From Metallyticus violacea (taxonomy: Eukaryota; Arthropoda; Insecta; Mantodea; Metallyticidae), in contig CM060831.1 in the NCBI GenBank assembly GCA_030762175.1, positions 69,541,001 to 69,605,000 on the forward strand: a DNA stretch of 64,000 bases, in the 5' to 3' direction. Under the pieces are notes generated by a model. That model worked only from the letters and a program-made list of their open reading frames with translations, did not search any database and was not told where the DNA came from. The translations under genes were made by a program, and so were the position numbers. Of this stretch, positions 11,930-23,523 are shown piece by piece (the stretch's first letter is position 1; each line of letters starts with the position of its first letter).

Positions 11930-13090
11930 TCTGCCTTTTTCTTTTTGAAATAGTCTCCCCCACTCTTGATACAAAGTTTCATCCTCCGGAAACAATCATG
12001 CAAGCAGTTTCTTTACGATGGTACCAACCTCCCTTTTGTAGGATGCAACAGCTTCTCCCAGATTCTTAAACTGATGGTCTCTCAGTTTTTCCTTGACAGT
12101 TGGCAATGGGAAAAACTCATGGGAGTCATATCTGGACTGTGCAGTGGGTGGTTCATAGTGTTACTCTTGATTCTTGGAGAAATTCCATTGTTTTCAAAGT
12201 TTTGTGCATAGAGGCATTGTGAGACCTCTGAGCAAAATTTGTTGGCCGTTTCATGCCCTGAATTGAATGGGACGCTGATGACCTCCGATGTTAAAGAGCG
12301 TCCTTAAATAAACAAATAAAAAAAAAGGCATTGTCATGGTGAAGCAGCAATTCTTGCAATACAGACTTTGATCTACTTTCAGTTAGTGACTGGAGGACCC
12401 GGGGGTTGCAAACTGTGGTGTACCAATAGGCAGTAACTGCATTTTGTATCTGGAGAGGAATGGTTGCAATATGGCCACTTTCTAAGAAGAAACTGGAAAT
12501 CATCTACTGGCCTACACTTTTAACGTTGCTTAATTTGGGGGTTTTCTTTTGAAAAGACTGGACTGTTGACTGACTATTTGATTGCAGGTCATATTGGTAA
12601 ATCCAGCTTTTGTCAAAAAATCAGGACATATCAGGGGCTGCAATTGTCAAAACAACAAACCATTTTCTGGCACTATTCCACTCCTTTAATTCTTCTATGA
12701 GGTTTTGGGTACTTGACGACAAAGCTTACTCTCACAAAGATATTTGCACCTGCAGTGAATGAATATTTAGAGACTTCTCGATCTTCCTGTAAGTCATTCA
12801 TGGATTGTCTTCACTATGGCTTCTGCGAGATCATTGTTATTATCTATCTCTACTTTTACTGAACACCCTATGTGCTTCTTGTCTGTAAGGCTCTTCTTCT
12901 TGTTTAAACTCTGCAAACCAATTGTAGATTTTTTGTATGTGAAGGAGCACAGTTTGGAAAAGCTTTCTGCAATTTTTCCAGGCTTACTGGTTGGCTCACA
13001 CCACACTTATAATTGTAAAAAATCTTCATACAAAAATGCATATGAGTCTTGTAGAACATCTACAGTGAGTGCACAGCCACAATTAACATT
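11930..13090 (-). pseudogene. Mariner-type transposase relic with SINE insertion
   Basis: On the - strand, high to low coordinates give mariner landmarks in order: an N-terminal HTH-linker region (12794-13006), LLLHHDNA near 12345 (second catalytic D context), then KEKLRDHQFKNLGEAV near 12080 and a C-terminal WGRLFQKEKGRVDEL-like stretch near 11965. Numerous frameshifts and stops. A family-A SINE fragment interrupts it at 12215-12320. Dead copy. Assignment rests on motif order. Confidence 0.6.
12215..12320 (+). mobile_element. SINE family A, 3' fragment
   Basis: Matches the 3' third of family A (GAGACCTCTGAGCAAAATT, CTGAATTGAATGGGACGC, GATGTTAAAGAGCGTCC) followed by AAATAAACAAATAAAAAAAA. 5'-truncated, nested in the mariner relic. 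Confidence 0.75.
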
Positions 13091-13099
13091 ATGTAAATG

Positions 13100-14880
13100 A
13101 TATGGTTATTAATCAAGGCATCTCTTTCTAGCGCTGATAATGGGCAAATATATCTCTCAGTTTCTTCAAATCCTAACAAATCTTATGCCAACTGATGTGG
13201 CTGATAAACCTCCAGTATTTTACATTATTGTAGTGAAATGTTCACAGGGAATGTATTTTATTTTGGCTAACACAATTTAGCAAGAGAGATTGTGCTAATT
13301 ATATATACTGCTCATAGAATTCTTGCAAAATCCACATGCACATAAACACGTTCTGAGTTCAGCTTGTTGAATTTATTGTTTGTATATATTAAGAAAACCA
13401 TGCATTGTGAATCATGTCATTGAATGCTCAATTCCTAGCCTCTGTTGTTCCCATCCCTCATGATCAAAGCTTCTACAGTGTAAAAGAACCCATATTTCCT
13501 TTTTTTTCTAGTTCACAGCTTATTTTATATGCTTTTATGTGTACATAAATTGGTTGTGGTCTGTCTCTCTCTGTCCTTGATTTGGGATAAATTCTTCTGT
13601 TATGGAGTAAATTGGCTTTACTTAGGCACATGTGCTGGTGACTAAATTCATGTGCAATTCGCAATCATAAACAGGTAACTCAGTAAGAGATGTTTAGTTA
13701 AGTTTAAGTTGGACAAAGGCTTTTGTAATAACAAATGTGTTAGGTTAGGTTAGCATGTGTAAGTTACACAAACTACTTTATAAAATTTATTTCCCTATTT
13801 TCAGTGCTGGCTCATATGTAGAAAACTTACAACCATTATTTTTAAGCACTTGGATGGTCTTACTAACATAAGGGTACAAACTATGGCTCTGTGGGTATAG
13901 GAATATTATAAATTGAAGTAGCTATGAGTTAAATATTGCTGTTTTAACTAACAGAATATCTGAAATAAATAGAAATGTGGTGTTGACAAATTGTATAGTG
14001 AATGTTTACAGATATTATCACAAGTAATATCACAGGATGTTCTGAGATTACAGAAAAATTTACAAATGCAGTGAGTATATTGTTTGTTTATTTAGAAAAT
14101 TCAGAACATGGAGTGATATTTATTAGGACTATTTAACAAATAAAATTAGAATAAAATAGTATATTCTTAAAATTTGCTTGAAAAATATTAATTATTGTAT
14201 AAAATCTTTACATCTTTCATTGTTCCAGCTTGTAGCATACTAGAGTCAATCAGCTGGAGTTTTTTTTTTTTTTTTTAATACCATCTTATGATATGATTAT
14301 TGGTTATTGCAATTAATCAATTCTTGCCTGTGGATTGGTGGAAAAACAGAGTTGGCAACACCGAGAAAATAAATGCGTGTCCACAAGGCAAAATGATTAT
14401 GGTAAAAATTATGATAAATTTACAGTGATATGTGGCTTGATTGGTTAAAATTCAAAATTACTTTTCATAGTATAAAATATGTCACCTAATGAAATAGCCA
14501 TATGTTTGACTTATAGTAGCATTAGAAAAGTATGCATTGCAATTGGTATCAATCTAATCTAACCTAACCTTTGTTGAATTAAATCAGTTTGGTTCTGAAC
14601 AGAACTCTGAGGAGAATCACCTATAAAGAACAGAACAGAAAGAAGAGAAAAAATAGACAATTTAAGAATTATTAAAGCTGGCAAACTACATCTATGTATT
14701 TCCTTGACTGCAACTTAAAATAGGTGTGGTTACAACAGCTTACTTCCATTATTCATTCAATTTTGCAGCTAAATAAAATTCTGAAAGTTTTTATGTCATA
14801 AGTAGAAAATGTCTGCAGAATGATAATTCTGATAGATTCCTAAGCAGCTATAGAAACAATAGCTTCAAACACCACACCTA
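13100..14880. other. No gene seen
   Basis: Holds a short (TTAGG)-like run near 13739 and its complement near 14563, and a poly-T at about 14262-14277. No supported gene. Confidence 0.55.
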
Positions 14881-15159
14881 AAACTCTATCAATAGTAGGA
14901 TGCTGTTAACAATAATTAATAGAAAAAAAATACATTGTATTACTATGGATCTCTTCTCATATTAGATTAAGGGAAATTAATGACTAATTGCCTAGTGAAG
15001 AAAGTAACCAAATGTTACAGCCCTATCTATCAAAACCAGTACACTAGCAATATAAAAAAACCAAAACTTGACCATGCTTATCTAAAAATATTAAAACTAC
15101 ACAGCGAAATAAATAGTGGATAGGCATAGATTAAAAGGAAGATTCCTATACACTGCAGA

Positions 15160-15380
15160 TCATAAGGATGCCAGGTTTAGGATTGTGATAGGCCAGGGCT
15201 ACTTCCTACACCATCTGAATAGGATGAAAATATAGAATGTGGAATTTGGTACATTATGCAATACAGATGTCATGAATGCTGAACATGCACTTCATTGTAA
15301 TGCTTTAATTAAAGAGAGACAAAGAGCATGAGATATAACAAGACTATATTGGGAAGGAAAATGGGGTAACTACCAATATG
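15160..15380 (+). pseudogene. LINE ORF2 C-terminal relic
   Basis: One frame reads RFRIVIGQGYFLHHL and then AEHALHCNALIKERQ, the pattern of the C-terminal zinc knuckle of I/R1/Jockey-type LINE ORF2 (TGHG.F..YLHR, C..G...AEH..F.C). Cysteines are partly lost and stops are present. Upstream sequence (14.6-15.1 kb) may be more of the same element but is too decayed to call. Confidence 0.5.
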
Positions 15381-16245
15381 GAATTCATCAACATCAATCA
15401 AACATCAGCAGTTATAGTATTCTGTGTTTCAACATTAAATGACCTGTAAAAGGAGAAAGCAGCTAATGATGCTTTTCAGATTTGTAAAACTATTTCAAAT
15501 TGCACTCAAGTTGTGTACTGAATCATTAAAGTGATTCAACAAATTCAGTATTGTTGACAATCAAGTGACATGCAGCCATCTTTGTTTCAGAGTAAAGATA
15601 ATTTGTAAATACATCAGAAAATATCCTTTTGATTTGGAATTTCTTACCATTGATTTTGCTGGAAATATTAATTTTCATTTTTATAAATGTAATATTGTAA
15701 ATTTGCAGCAAGAAGTTTGAATTACTTAGTCCTATATTTATATGTTTGGATAATGGACAGATTTAAGTCAATGTGAATTCTTGTAGAACATGACAAGAAG
15801 AGTCCTGGTTATTTGCTTGTAGTTAAAGGCAACCTTGTTCATTCACACTTGGGTGTGTACTGAAAATAATTTTGAATCAGTTGGGAAGTGGTGGTTGATG
15901 ATGGTGACTGTGCCAGTACTGCTAAACAGAACTGTAGGAAGGTAAATGTTTGAACAAACCTCATCTTATCATGTAGACAAGCAAAGTTTATGTATGAAGG
16001 CCTCAGTTACCTATACCTGTGTGCAAACAGCTCTCTGTTAATCTCTTTGACTAAATGTTGCATAAATGTTTGTTTATATAAGGTAATGTACTAGATTGAG
16101 TTCAGGTGTTCTATGTCATATCTCATTGTTATGTTAGGCCAGGGTATAAAGTTTATAAAATGAATTTAAAAATTTAAGCAAATTAGTGTGATTTTAATTA
16201 AAAATGAATGTAGGAATCCACACAGTAAACTATCATAAACCTTGT

Positions 16246-16500
16246 TGAATTAAAAGTAAAACTACTAAAATCACGTGAACACATTAAAACTCTCTTGACG
16301 TTTCACATTAAAAATTGAGTCGTTTATTGGTTGACAATGTGAGCAAGTGACTCACAAAACTAGTCCCAACTTACTTTTTAATAAAAAAGTTTGTAATTTG
16401 AAACGTCAAGAGAGTTTTAATGTGTTGACAAAGTTGTAATGTGAAACGTCAAGAGAGTTTTAATGTGTTGACATGGTTTTAATAGTTTTACTTTTAATTC
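16246..16500. mobile_element. MITE-like element with long terminal inverted repeats
   Basis: TIRs of about 60 bp: GAATTAAAAGTAAAACTACT at the left end and its complement ending ...TTTACTTTTAATTC at 16500, continuing inward through CACATTAAAACTCTCTTGAC. The inner part of the right TIR (AAACGTCAAGAGAGTTTTAA) is duplicated in tandem (about 16400 and 16443). About 255 bp with no coding capacity: a non-autonomous DNA transposon, superfamily unknown. Confidence 0.7.
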
Positions 16501-17689
16501 ATCAAGATAGTATGATTTTATTTATAACATAGGTAGTGCATGCCTGAACTAATAGAAGAGGAACTGATATGTCTTGAGATGTCATTAATGTTTCATGCAA
16601 TAGTAGAGAGATATAAGCTATGGAAAGCTATGCACAATAGTGAAGAATAGTGCTTGAACTGCCAATGTATGTCTTGGTTTAGAACATGGAAATGCCAATC
16701 GGGGTAAATTGTGGGATTATTATAAATAATAAATGTCAATCCTTAGAAAACTGCATTCATCATTTAATTTTACATTGATTACCTGTTTTAAAATTTGAAC
16801 ATGCTAAAGGTCAGCAGAATAATTAATCATTTTAAAAGTAAGTGTTGCAAAATTTAGCATATTACCATATGCTTGGTAATGGCTTATAAATGGTTTATAA
16901 AGTTTATAAAGTTATAAACAGGTCATGTAGAAGTAAAGCTTACCTATTTACTTAAATGTAAATGGCACTGTTACTTTTCATAAGATTGCTTTTAAATTTA
17001 TATGTTCTATAATGCTTTTGTTTTTGGAATGTTAATAGTAGAACTGGGATAAAAATGGCAAATGATAAGTGTGTGTGTCAGCAGAAATGGAGAATTAAAG
17101 ACATATATGTTATACACGGAAAATACTAGTATAATGGTGCAGCTCAGTTTTATTTGGACAACGATTTATGCATCACAAGGGACTTGAGACTAATTGAAAT
17201 AGCACTTCAGATTTTGCCTTAAGGCACACTTCTTGATTCAGGAATAATATGCAAATTTCTGGAGAAAGGGTTCACAAGTTCAGATCAGGCTGAGTTAATG
17301 GATTATTTTGGAATTAAAGATTAAATGATTTTCAGATGTGAAAATTGTAGCTTACCAGAAAAAGAGATCCCTAGACAAAATTTGTCAGGCGTTTCAAATC
17401 CAAACAATACCTTGGTTCCCTCTGGACATTGGGATGAAGAGTTATTCATTTATATCTACCTGATACACAGACTGCTGTGATATGCTCAACTGCTCAAGAT
17501 TTGCCTGTAGAATAAAAGGATGAGCCCTGAGACTGGTGTTGCCAGATCTAAAATATGATGCAAGTCCTGGTAATGTTGAGAGACTTAACCTGCCGAAATG
17601 CCACAGTTTACTTGGGCTTTTGATAAATGCTGTTTTTAGCTGTTTATTTTAGTACTGGTTAAAGATAAATGTGATTTCTAACAATAAAG

Positions 17690-17800
17690 AAGTCAGAGAT
17701 TAAAGCGGTAACACTATTAATATAGAATATACTTTTTTTAAAACACGTTAGATGCTTCAAAAGTGATCACTACTGTCATCAGTGCCAAAATTTTCAAGTA
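17690..17800 (-). ncRNA. Weak hammerhead-like motif
   Basis: The complement carries CTGATGA (17776-17782), then an AGTGATCACT palindrome, then TTGAAGCATC. Spacing resembles a hammerhead but helix II has almost no loop and GAA is followed by G rather than A. Low-confidence call, kept because the neighbourhood is rich in such motifs. Confidence 0.2.
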
Positions 17801-20390
17801 TTGACTGATCTCTGTAACTCAACATCCAAAATTTGTATAAGTTGGTGAAATAGGCTGTTTATATTTTTTATTTATATTGTTTCATATTCAGAAGAAATGC
17901 ACTTGATCAAGAAACGTGCTGTTGCTCATTTGTATATTTTATTGTGTGTCAAGTGCTTGCAGTTTTAAAACAATATTAAATATTTTCATAGATGTTGCTG
18001 CCTTTTGCATACAAAACATATCTATTGTCTGACATTGAGAGAATATTTCAAGATTATGCAATGGGATCTGTTGGTTATTTTTTTATGAAGCAGAATGATT
18101 ATATGAAAAGAAAAAATAACATTTAACTAGCTACTGATGTTTATGGTTGCATAAGTTTCCATAGTCTAGATTGTGCTTGTCTTCTGGAATAGTTTATTTC
18201 CTATGTAACTTCATTTCTCATGTTTCTTGCATCCCTTGATGAACATCTTCAGTAGGTTTTAGAGTATACGTTTTGTCTGACAACTAACTGCTGCAGACTT
18301 TAAAAACTTGTTTGCTTTTGCAGTACACCAGTTTCCACCCATTCAGCTTGTCAGTTGTGGTTTTCAGGCTGTAGTTCCTGTTATAAGCAGTTTGTAGATT
18401 TCCTTGGCCTCCATCGTGATACTAATAGTTAGCAGTCAGTTGTCAAGTCATGAAAATAAATGGTGTATTTTATAGGCTGTGTCAGTTCATGCTTACTTCT
18501 GTGGAACATGTGAAAATTAAGTCAAAAGAATTCACTGAGCAGTCATAGTTTATTTATTTTTCATAATTTTATGAATTTTATGTGGCTTTATTTCAGGTCT
18601 TTGATTAAAATGTATGATAATAAGTGTAAAACAAATTAAAATGAACTTGCAACCAAAGTAATCACAGTATATTTTATGGAATTATGAAAGGAACCAGTGT
18701 AATTTTCTATGAAACACATTTTCATGAGCCAAGGTCTGCATCAACTAATAGATTAGCTATTATAGACATGGCATGGATAGAACAGGAACTCTATGGTTCG
18801 ATTTCTGTTCTCTGATCCAATTTTCTCCCTCCCTCCAAAGTAATGCATTTATTCTAGCAGCACCTCAGTAACATCTTTTACATTACTTATGGACTATGCT
18901 AATCTTGTACATTTCTACCCATCTATCTGAAACAAGCACCATATCTTGACCTCAAAGTTCATGCTGATCTGGCAGCAGAATGAGATGAGGTGTAGTTTAG
19001 ATTTCCGTGTTCAAAATGCCTCTCAGCTCTTTTCTGAATAATGGAAAGAAACAGATTTGAAAAAACGTCTGCAGAAGTTAAAGACTTATTTTAAGTCTTT
19101 TCAGCAGAAATGTGAGCACAGATTTTGCAAATCAAAAACTGACATTAATGGCACTTTAGTAGGGCATGAACTAAAATTGGAAAAAATTAAAGTGACAGCA
19201 GTAAGTAGCAGTATACATTCACAGAATGACTGTTAAGTGGTAGAATATTATTTGAAAGAAAAAAATATTAGATGAAGCACAAACCAGTTCAAGATTCCTT
19301 GTCTTATACTTTGATTGATCCAATAAAATGTAGCGAAGAGTTTCTGCACCAACTATAAATCGCCACCAAATAGAACCAATCAGCAAAACACTATTCCTAT
19401 TAAGTTACCAGCTATACAATGTGAATGGTATTAATAGATGAAGTCAATAGTCAAGAAATTCCCCCACAATTGCTCCACCATCCTTAGCTACATTACAAGT
19501 AAAAGTTATAATGATGTAAAATACCTGTTCCCTCACGTTCCCCTGCCCCAATAATGGGGTATAAATATAACCTCTAGCAATGAAAACAGAGAGTACTGGT
19601 ATATTGTTACACTAGTGTATTTTGATGAAATATTTATCATGCAATTAACATGTTACTAGGATTTACATAATTCATGTAATATACTTACAATTAAGTTGTA
19701 AACTCAATTTGACTGTTCACAGAAAGCACAAAAATTGAAATGGTCGGAACTTGCACTGCCTGACCTTCACTGCTGCTAACAGCATATGTTAGACACACAA
19801 ACTTTCCTTCCATTTTTTAAATGGAAAAAATACTATGAAATAAACACCCACCCCATTTTTGGGTCAATGGGAATATATGTGTTAAAGTGAATACCTCTGC
19901 TTTTTCTTCAGAGCTGTTGACAGCTGTGTAAAATGAGCCTGTTTGAAGACAAGATCAGATTGCAAAGTTGCAGAAAATACTGCTTCTTTTGTTTCTCACT
20001 GTTGTATCATTATCAAAGCATTCCACAAACTGAAATTTGATACAGAATCATTCCAGCAGTGGTATAAATTCCATAAAATGAATTATAGTATGTGAATAAA
20101 TACTATAGGGTTATCTTTTTGTACGGTTCATTTTCTTTTGTTGCATGAAAGAGACAAAAGACACATTTTTGTCATATTTTAAGGAGCGTTTTAAATAATT
20201 AGAACTTTGACATAACACTGTAGATTATTATTTTTGAAAACAAAAATTAAAAAATTAAAAATGGTAAACCAAATACCTGTTTTTAAATTAACCTTATATT
20301 TAGCATTTAAGATATTTTTTTCACCTAAATGCTGTATATTTAATAAAATTTCTCTCCATGTCAATCTTATTTGTTCTGCATAATAAAGAA
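17800..20390. other. No gene seen
   Basis: CpG-poor AT-rich DNA; no domain, RNA gene or clear repeat boundary recognised on either strand. Confidence 0.5.
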
Positions 20391-20394
20391 CAGC

Positions 20395-21475
20395 CTCAAT
20401 CCATGAGGTTAATCTTGTTAAAATGGGTTGTTGTGGCAGCGGAACATTTTTGAGTTACTCTAAATACAGCTACCCTATTTGTTGCTTTCAGAGATACCTT
20501 CTTGATTGTAGATATTTGCAAATTTATATCACTGAATAATCCATGCACCTCTTCTGCTACTGGATGAATTGTATGAGCAGTACATGTTATGTGAATTAAA
20601 TTAGAATAGAATACTTTGAGACTTATGCCCACCTTCAACATATAGGCTGCACCATTGATGAGAAGCTACAGAAATGTTTCATAAATACCCTTACCCCTGA
20701 AAGCATTTTACAGTATTCTAGAATTTGAGTTAAATAATTAATTCATTATGAGTTTTTACATATTCAGTTTGAGAGACATTAAGTATTATTCTTACTTAGA
20801 GTAACTATTCTTATTTTTGAATGCAACAAAGTATACATACTCAAATCTCACATGATGATATGAGCAACAGGACTCTTGTTACGACCAAATGGGACTTTCC
20901 TGGGCTCTCACTATCTAACTTACCAAAACTACATTAGTGACATGCCTGGAACAATTATCAGTAGTTTTATGCAAGAGACCAGAAATTATTATGAATTTCA
21001 TGTCAGATTCCTTTAATCACCTAAAATGGAAGAGAGACACAGAAAATAAAAGAACAAAATATTGCTATTTAGTACATAAATGTGTAGAAATAAACACAAA
21101 AGTATGTGTATTAATGAATATGTTGAAATACAAATATAATCAAATTACTTACTCCTTCACACTGCAGAGTGATATAATATTTATTTAGATTAGATTGGTA
21201 GGGATCTTCATTTTGGTATGTTTTACCAGGAAATTTTTAAAATATTTGTTCCCTAGTTTAGCAAAAGCATTTTTTACCACCACCATAGCACAATATAAAT
21301 CAGCAATAACTTTCTGGTCATCAATGATCTTATGAATTTTGGAAACATGGTTGCTTTGATGAATTTGAAGATGGTGATTTATAAACCTTTTTAATATGGT
21401 TGGCAGTGTTCCAATGCTGCTCTACATTAACCTGTTTGACTTTTCACTTTTTAAAATACAGAAATGGCAAGTGTA
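20395..21475 (-). pseudogene. hAT-type transposase relic
   Basis: The - strand gives an N-terminal piece at about 21190-21470 (NAFAKLGNKYFKNFLVKH, close to the AF...IPLxKLNNPxFRxFLxKYT start of a common arthropod hAT group) and a central piece at 20396-20641 (LIHITCTAHTIHPVAEEV, then FSDINLQISTIKKVSLKA). The latter matches the conserved hAT segment with H.TC.AH.LH. The intervening DDE parts are unreadable and stops are frequent, so it is inactive. Confidence 0.65.
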
Positions 21476-21934
21476 ATAAAAGCAAAATGTTCTTGGGTCA
21501 GTGGCCAAATTCTGGCTAGAAAAGTCAAAATAAAAATATGATTCATGTGTGTAGATTATATTACAAGCAATTGAATGATTTTTTTTTGATGTCTTAGAAA
21601 CTTTATTCAGTTAAAACAAATCATATAGTTAGTGTATTTAAATATTTTTAGCAAAGTTACCTATAACAATTACTGTTTTATATCATTTAGGTACTTTTCG
21701 GAATGATAAGCAGCACAGTCCATTTAGGTTCCATTTTTTTCTCTAAATTAACTGGATTATTCTAGAGTTCTAGATAGCAAAAACTATGTAGTATCATATA
21801 AGTGTTAGCTGTAAATACCAAGTCTTGCCATAAATACTATTGCAAGGTTTTAGTTAAAGAACTACAGTATAAATATTGTACTTATGAAGCTGTTGACAAT
21901 GAAGTGGTAATATATCCTAAACTTAGTTATTCAT

Positions 21935-22020
21935 TTTTTTACACTAAACTCCGTTTACTTACATAAAAGTAAGATGCAGTGCGGGAGAATCTCTCCCATC
22001 TTCAGCTGCTCACCGAACCA
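21935..22020 (-). ncRNA. Decayed hammerhead motif, subfamily 1
   Basis: Complement has CTGAAGA (21999-22005; fits CUGANGA) and a 6-bp helix II GGGAGA/TCTCCC (about 21983-21998). The GAAAC box reads GCACT, so the catalytic GA pair is lost. It resembles the intact subfamily-1 motif at 44528. Confidence 0.45.
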
Positions 22021-22129
22021 CCATTACTCAAAGAAAAAAAAACTATAGTATATTTCAATATTTTTTAATTTCCTTTTGATATGTTGTTCATGTAAGTCGA
22101 TGTTTAGTACCAATCAGCTCTCCAAATGA

Positions 22130-23010
22130 CTCCCTTTTGCCCTCACACGTGACTAAAGTCTCTATGGCCATTCATCTATAGTAGTATTTACTACCTCCAT
22201 TGGGAAATCTGCCACTGCTGATGCTGACTCCAAGGATCGTTTGAGACTCTCAATATCAGCTTTTATTTCATGCAAACCATATCTTAAAGCTGACCACAAG
22301 GAGTTCAAATTGGTACTGCTAAAAGGCCAATCTAATAAGAAATATTTTTCTCAAGCGAAGCCAAGTCTGGGTAGATCTTATCTTTTTAGCTGGAACTGAA
22401 TCTTGCTCCAATGCCTATTCTGGAACAAGTCATGTTCGAACAGAGTGGTTTCCTATACTTTGGCAGTTGTCTTCAATTGCTTTTGACAGAAATGGAGCTT
22501 TATGACAGCATCACAGTTCACTCCCTACCAACCAACTCTGAGACAGGAGGATGACTTCTCTGAATCTTTGAAATCTCTCACATGCTTCTAATGAAGTCAA
22601 GGCATACACTATAATTTTGATGGTTTCTCATCAAAAGGATTTTATTATAGCCATTGATGACATAATGCTATAGCAGTGATTTGCCTTTGAACACCCTCTG
22701 CTGCTTCAGTTCTGCAGCTAAAAATGCCCATTACTGCAACAAAAATCTCTCAGTGCAAATTCTTGTCTAAGCACGCTGAACATGGATCTGCTAGATAAAT
22801 TCATCTTAGGAGCTGTGTGCTTCCAAATTGGATCCACCAAATACAAAATGTCAATGCTTTGGCAACAGCTACAGTTCTTACAGAGTGCAGGCATCGGATC
22901 TTGAACAGTCATCAATAGTAGTCTCAGTGATGCATTTGATGGTGTGGTACACAAACATGTTAATGATTTGCAGCTTTTTAAGGATCTGAAAAATCTCATT
23001 TGTGATTATC
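22130..23010 (-). pseudogene. Tc1/Tc3-like transposase relic
   Basis: On the - strand, near 22330, LDWPFSSTNLNSLWSALRYG corresponds to the DWP..SPDLNPIEN.W..L signature of Tc1-like transposases, and CDAVIKLHFCQK near 22510 to the DN...H second-D region. An upstream stretch at 22718-22999 is probably the N-terminal half. Catalytic residues and frame are damaged. Confidence 0.55.
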
Positions 23011-23106
23011 CAATCCTATAAAGGGCTGTAAAGCAACATGAATTTCATAATCTTCTCATTCCATGCTTAAAATTCATTTTATGTACTTTTTCTGCTACAA
23101 CTGAAC

Positions 23107-23300
23107 TCATTAATGAGGTTGATAGTATCTGGGACAAAAACTCTTATCTGACCACCTGGTACATTTTCTTTCAAAATTTTGTAACATTATTTATGTCACG
23201 AGTTCATTAATGAGGTTGATAGTATCTGGTACAAAAACTCTTATCTGACCACCTGGTACATTTTCTTTCAAAATTTTGTAACATTATTTATGTCACGAGT
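23107..23300. repeat. Tandem duplication, 2 x 97 bp
   Basis: Two nearly identical 97-bp units (CATTAATGAGGTTGATAGTA at 23108 and 23205; both end GTCACGAGT, at 23203 and 23300). They sit about 150 bp upstream of the RB1CC1 start codon, in the region that should be intron end or 5' UTR. A recent duplication, since differences are few. Confidence 0.9.
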
Positions 23301-23340
23301 AGATACATACAAATATCAATATATGACATGTTTATCCACA

Positions 23341-23452
23341 GAGCTGTCATTCCTACAAGCTGCTCTGGGCAGACGGGAGCATCATCACATATGAAGTGCA
23401 ACAAGCAGGATCCTAGCTCGTAGCAGTTCCTTGCGGAGGAACGAGAGTGGGC
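23341..23452 (+). other. Probable 5' UTR part of the RB1CC1 start exon
   Basis: Two possible 3' splice sites precede the start codon: TTTATCCACAG|AG (about 23341) and CTCTGGGCAG|AC (about 23372/23373). A TAG at 23414 is in frame with the start, so the reading frame cannot extend further 5'. Which acceptor is used, or whether transcription starts here, cannot be decided. Confidence 0.45.
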
Positions 23453-23523
23453 ATGATGTTGTACATATTTCATGTGGATACTGGCAAGATGATGGCCTTT
23501 GACATGAACCTGGCCTTGGAGTG
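23453..23523 (+). CDS. RB1CC1 coding exon 1 (start exon)
   Basis: Encodes residues 1-23 plus two bases. Two in-frame ATGs in tandem (23453 and 23456) give MMLYIFHVDTG; either could be used, and alignment to MKLYVFLVNTG of vertebrates does not decide. Upstream in-frame TAG at 23414 fixes the limit. Donor GAGTG|GTGAGTG at 23523/23524; the split codon TG|T gives Cys24. This is the first beta hairpin of the ubiquitin-like fold. Confidence 0.92.

Noticed and set aside
13735..13755. TTAGG repeats (insect telomere motif), with CCTAA near 14563
   Set aside because: Fewer than four units each. Short interstitial runs are common and there is no telomeric or subtelomeric context.
17776..17830. Full hammerhead call on the - strand
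   Set aside because: Helix II is a loopless palindrome and the GAAA box reads GAAG, so it is kept only as a low-confidence feature.
18770..18840. tRNA-like B box GGTTCGATTTC
   Set aside because: No A box at the right spacing, no cloverleaf, and no matching SINE family in the window.
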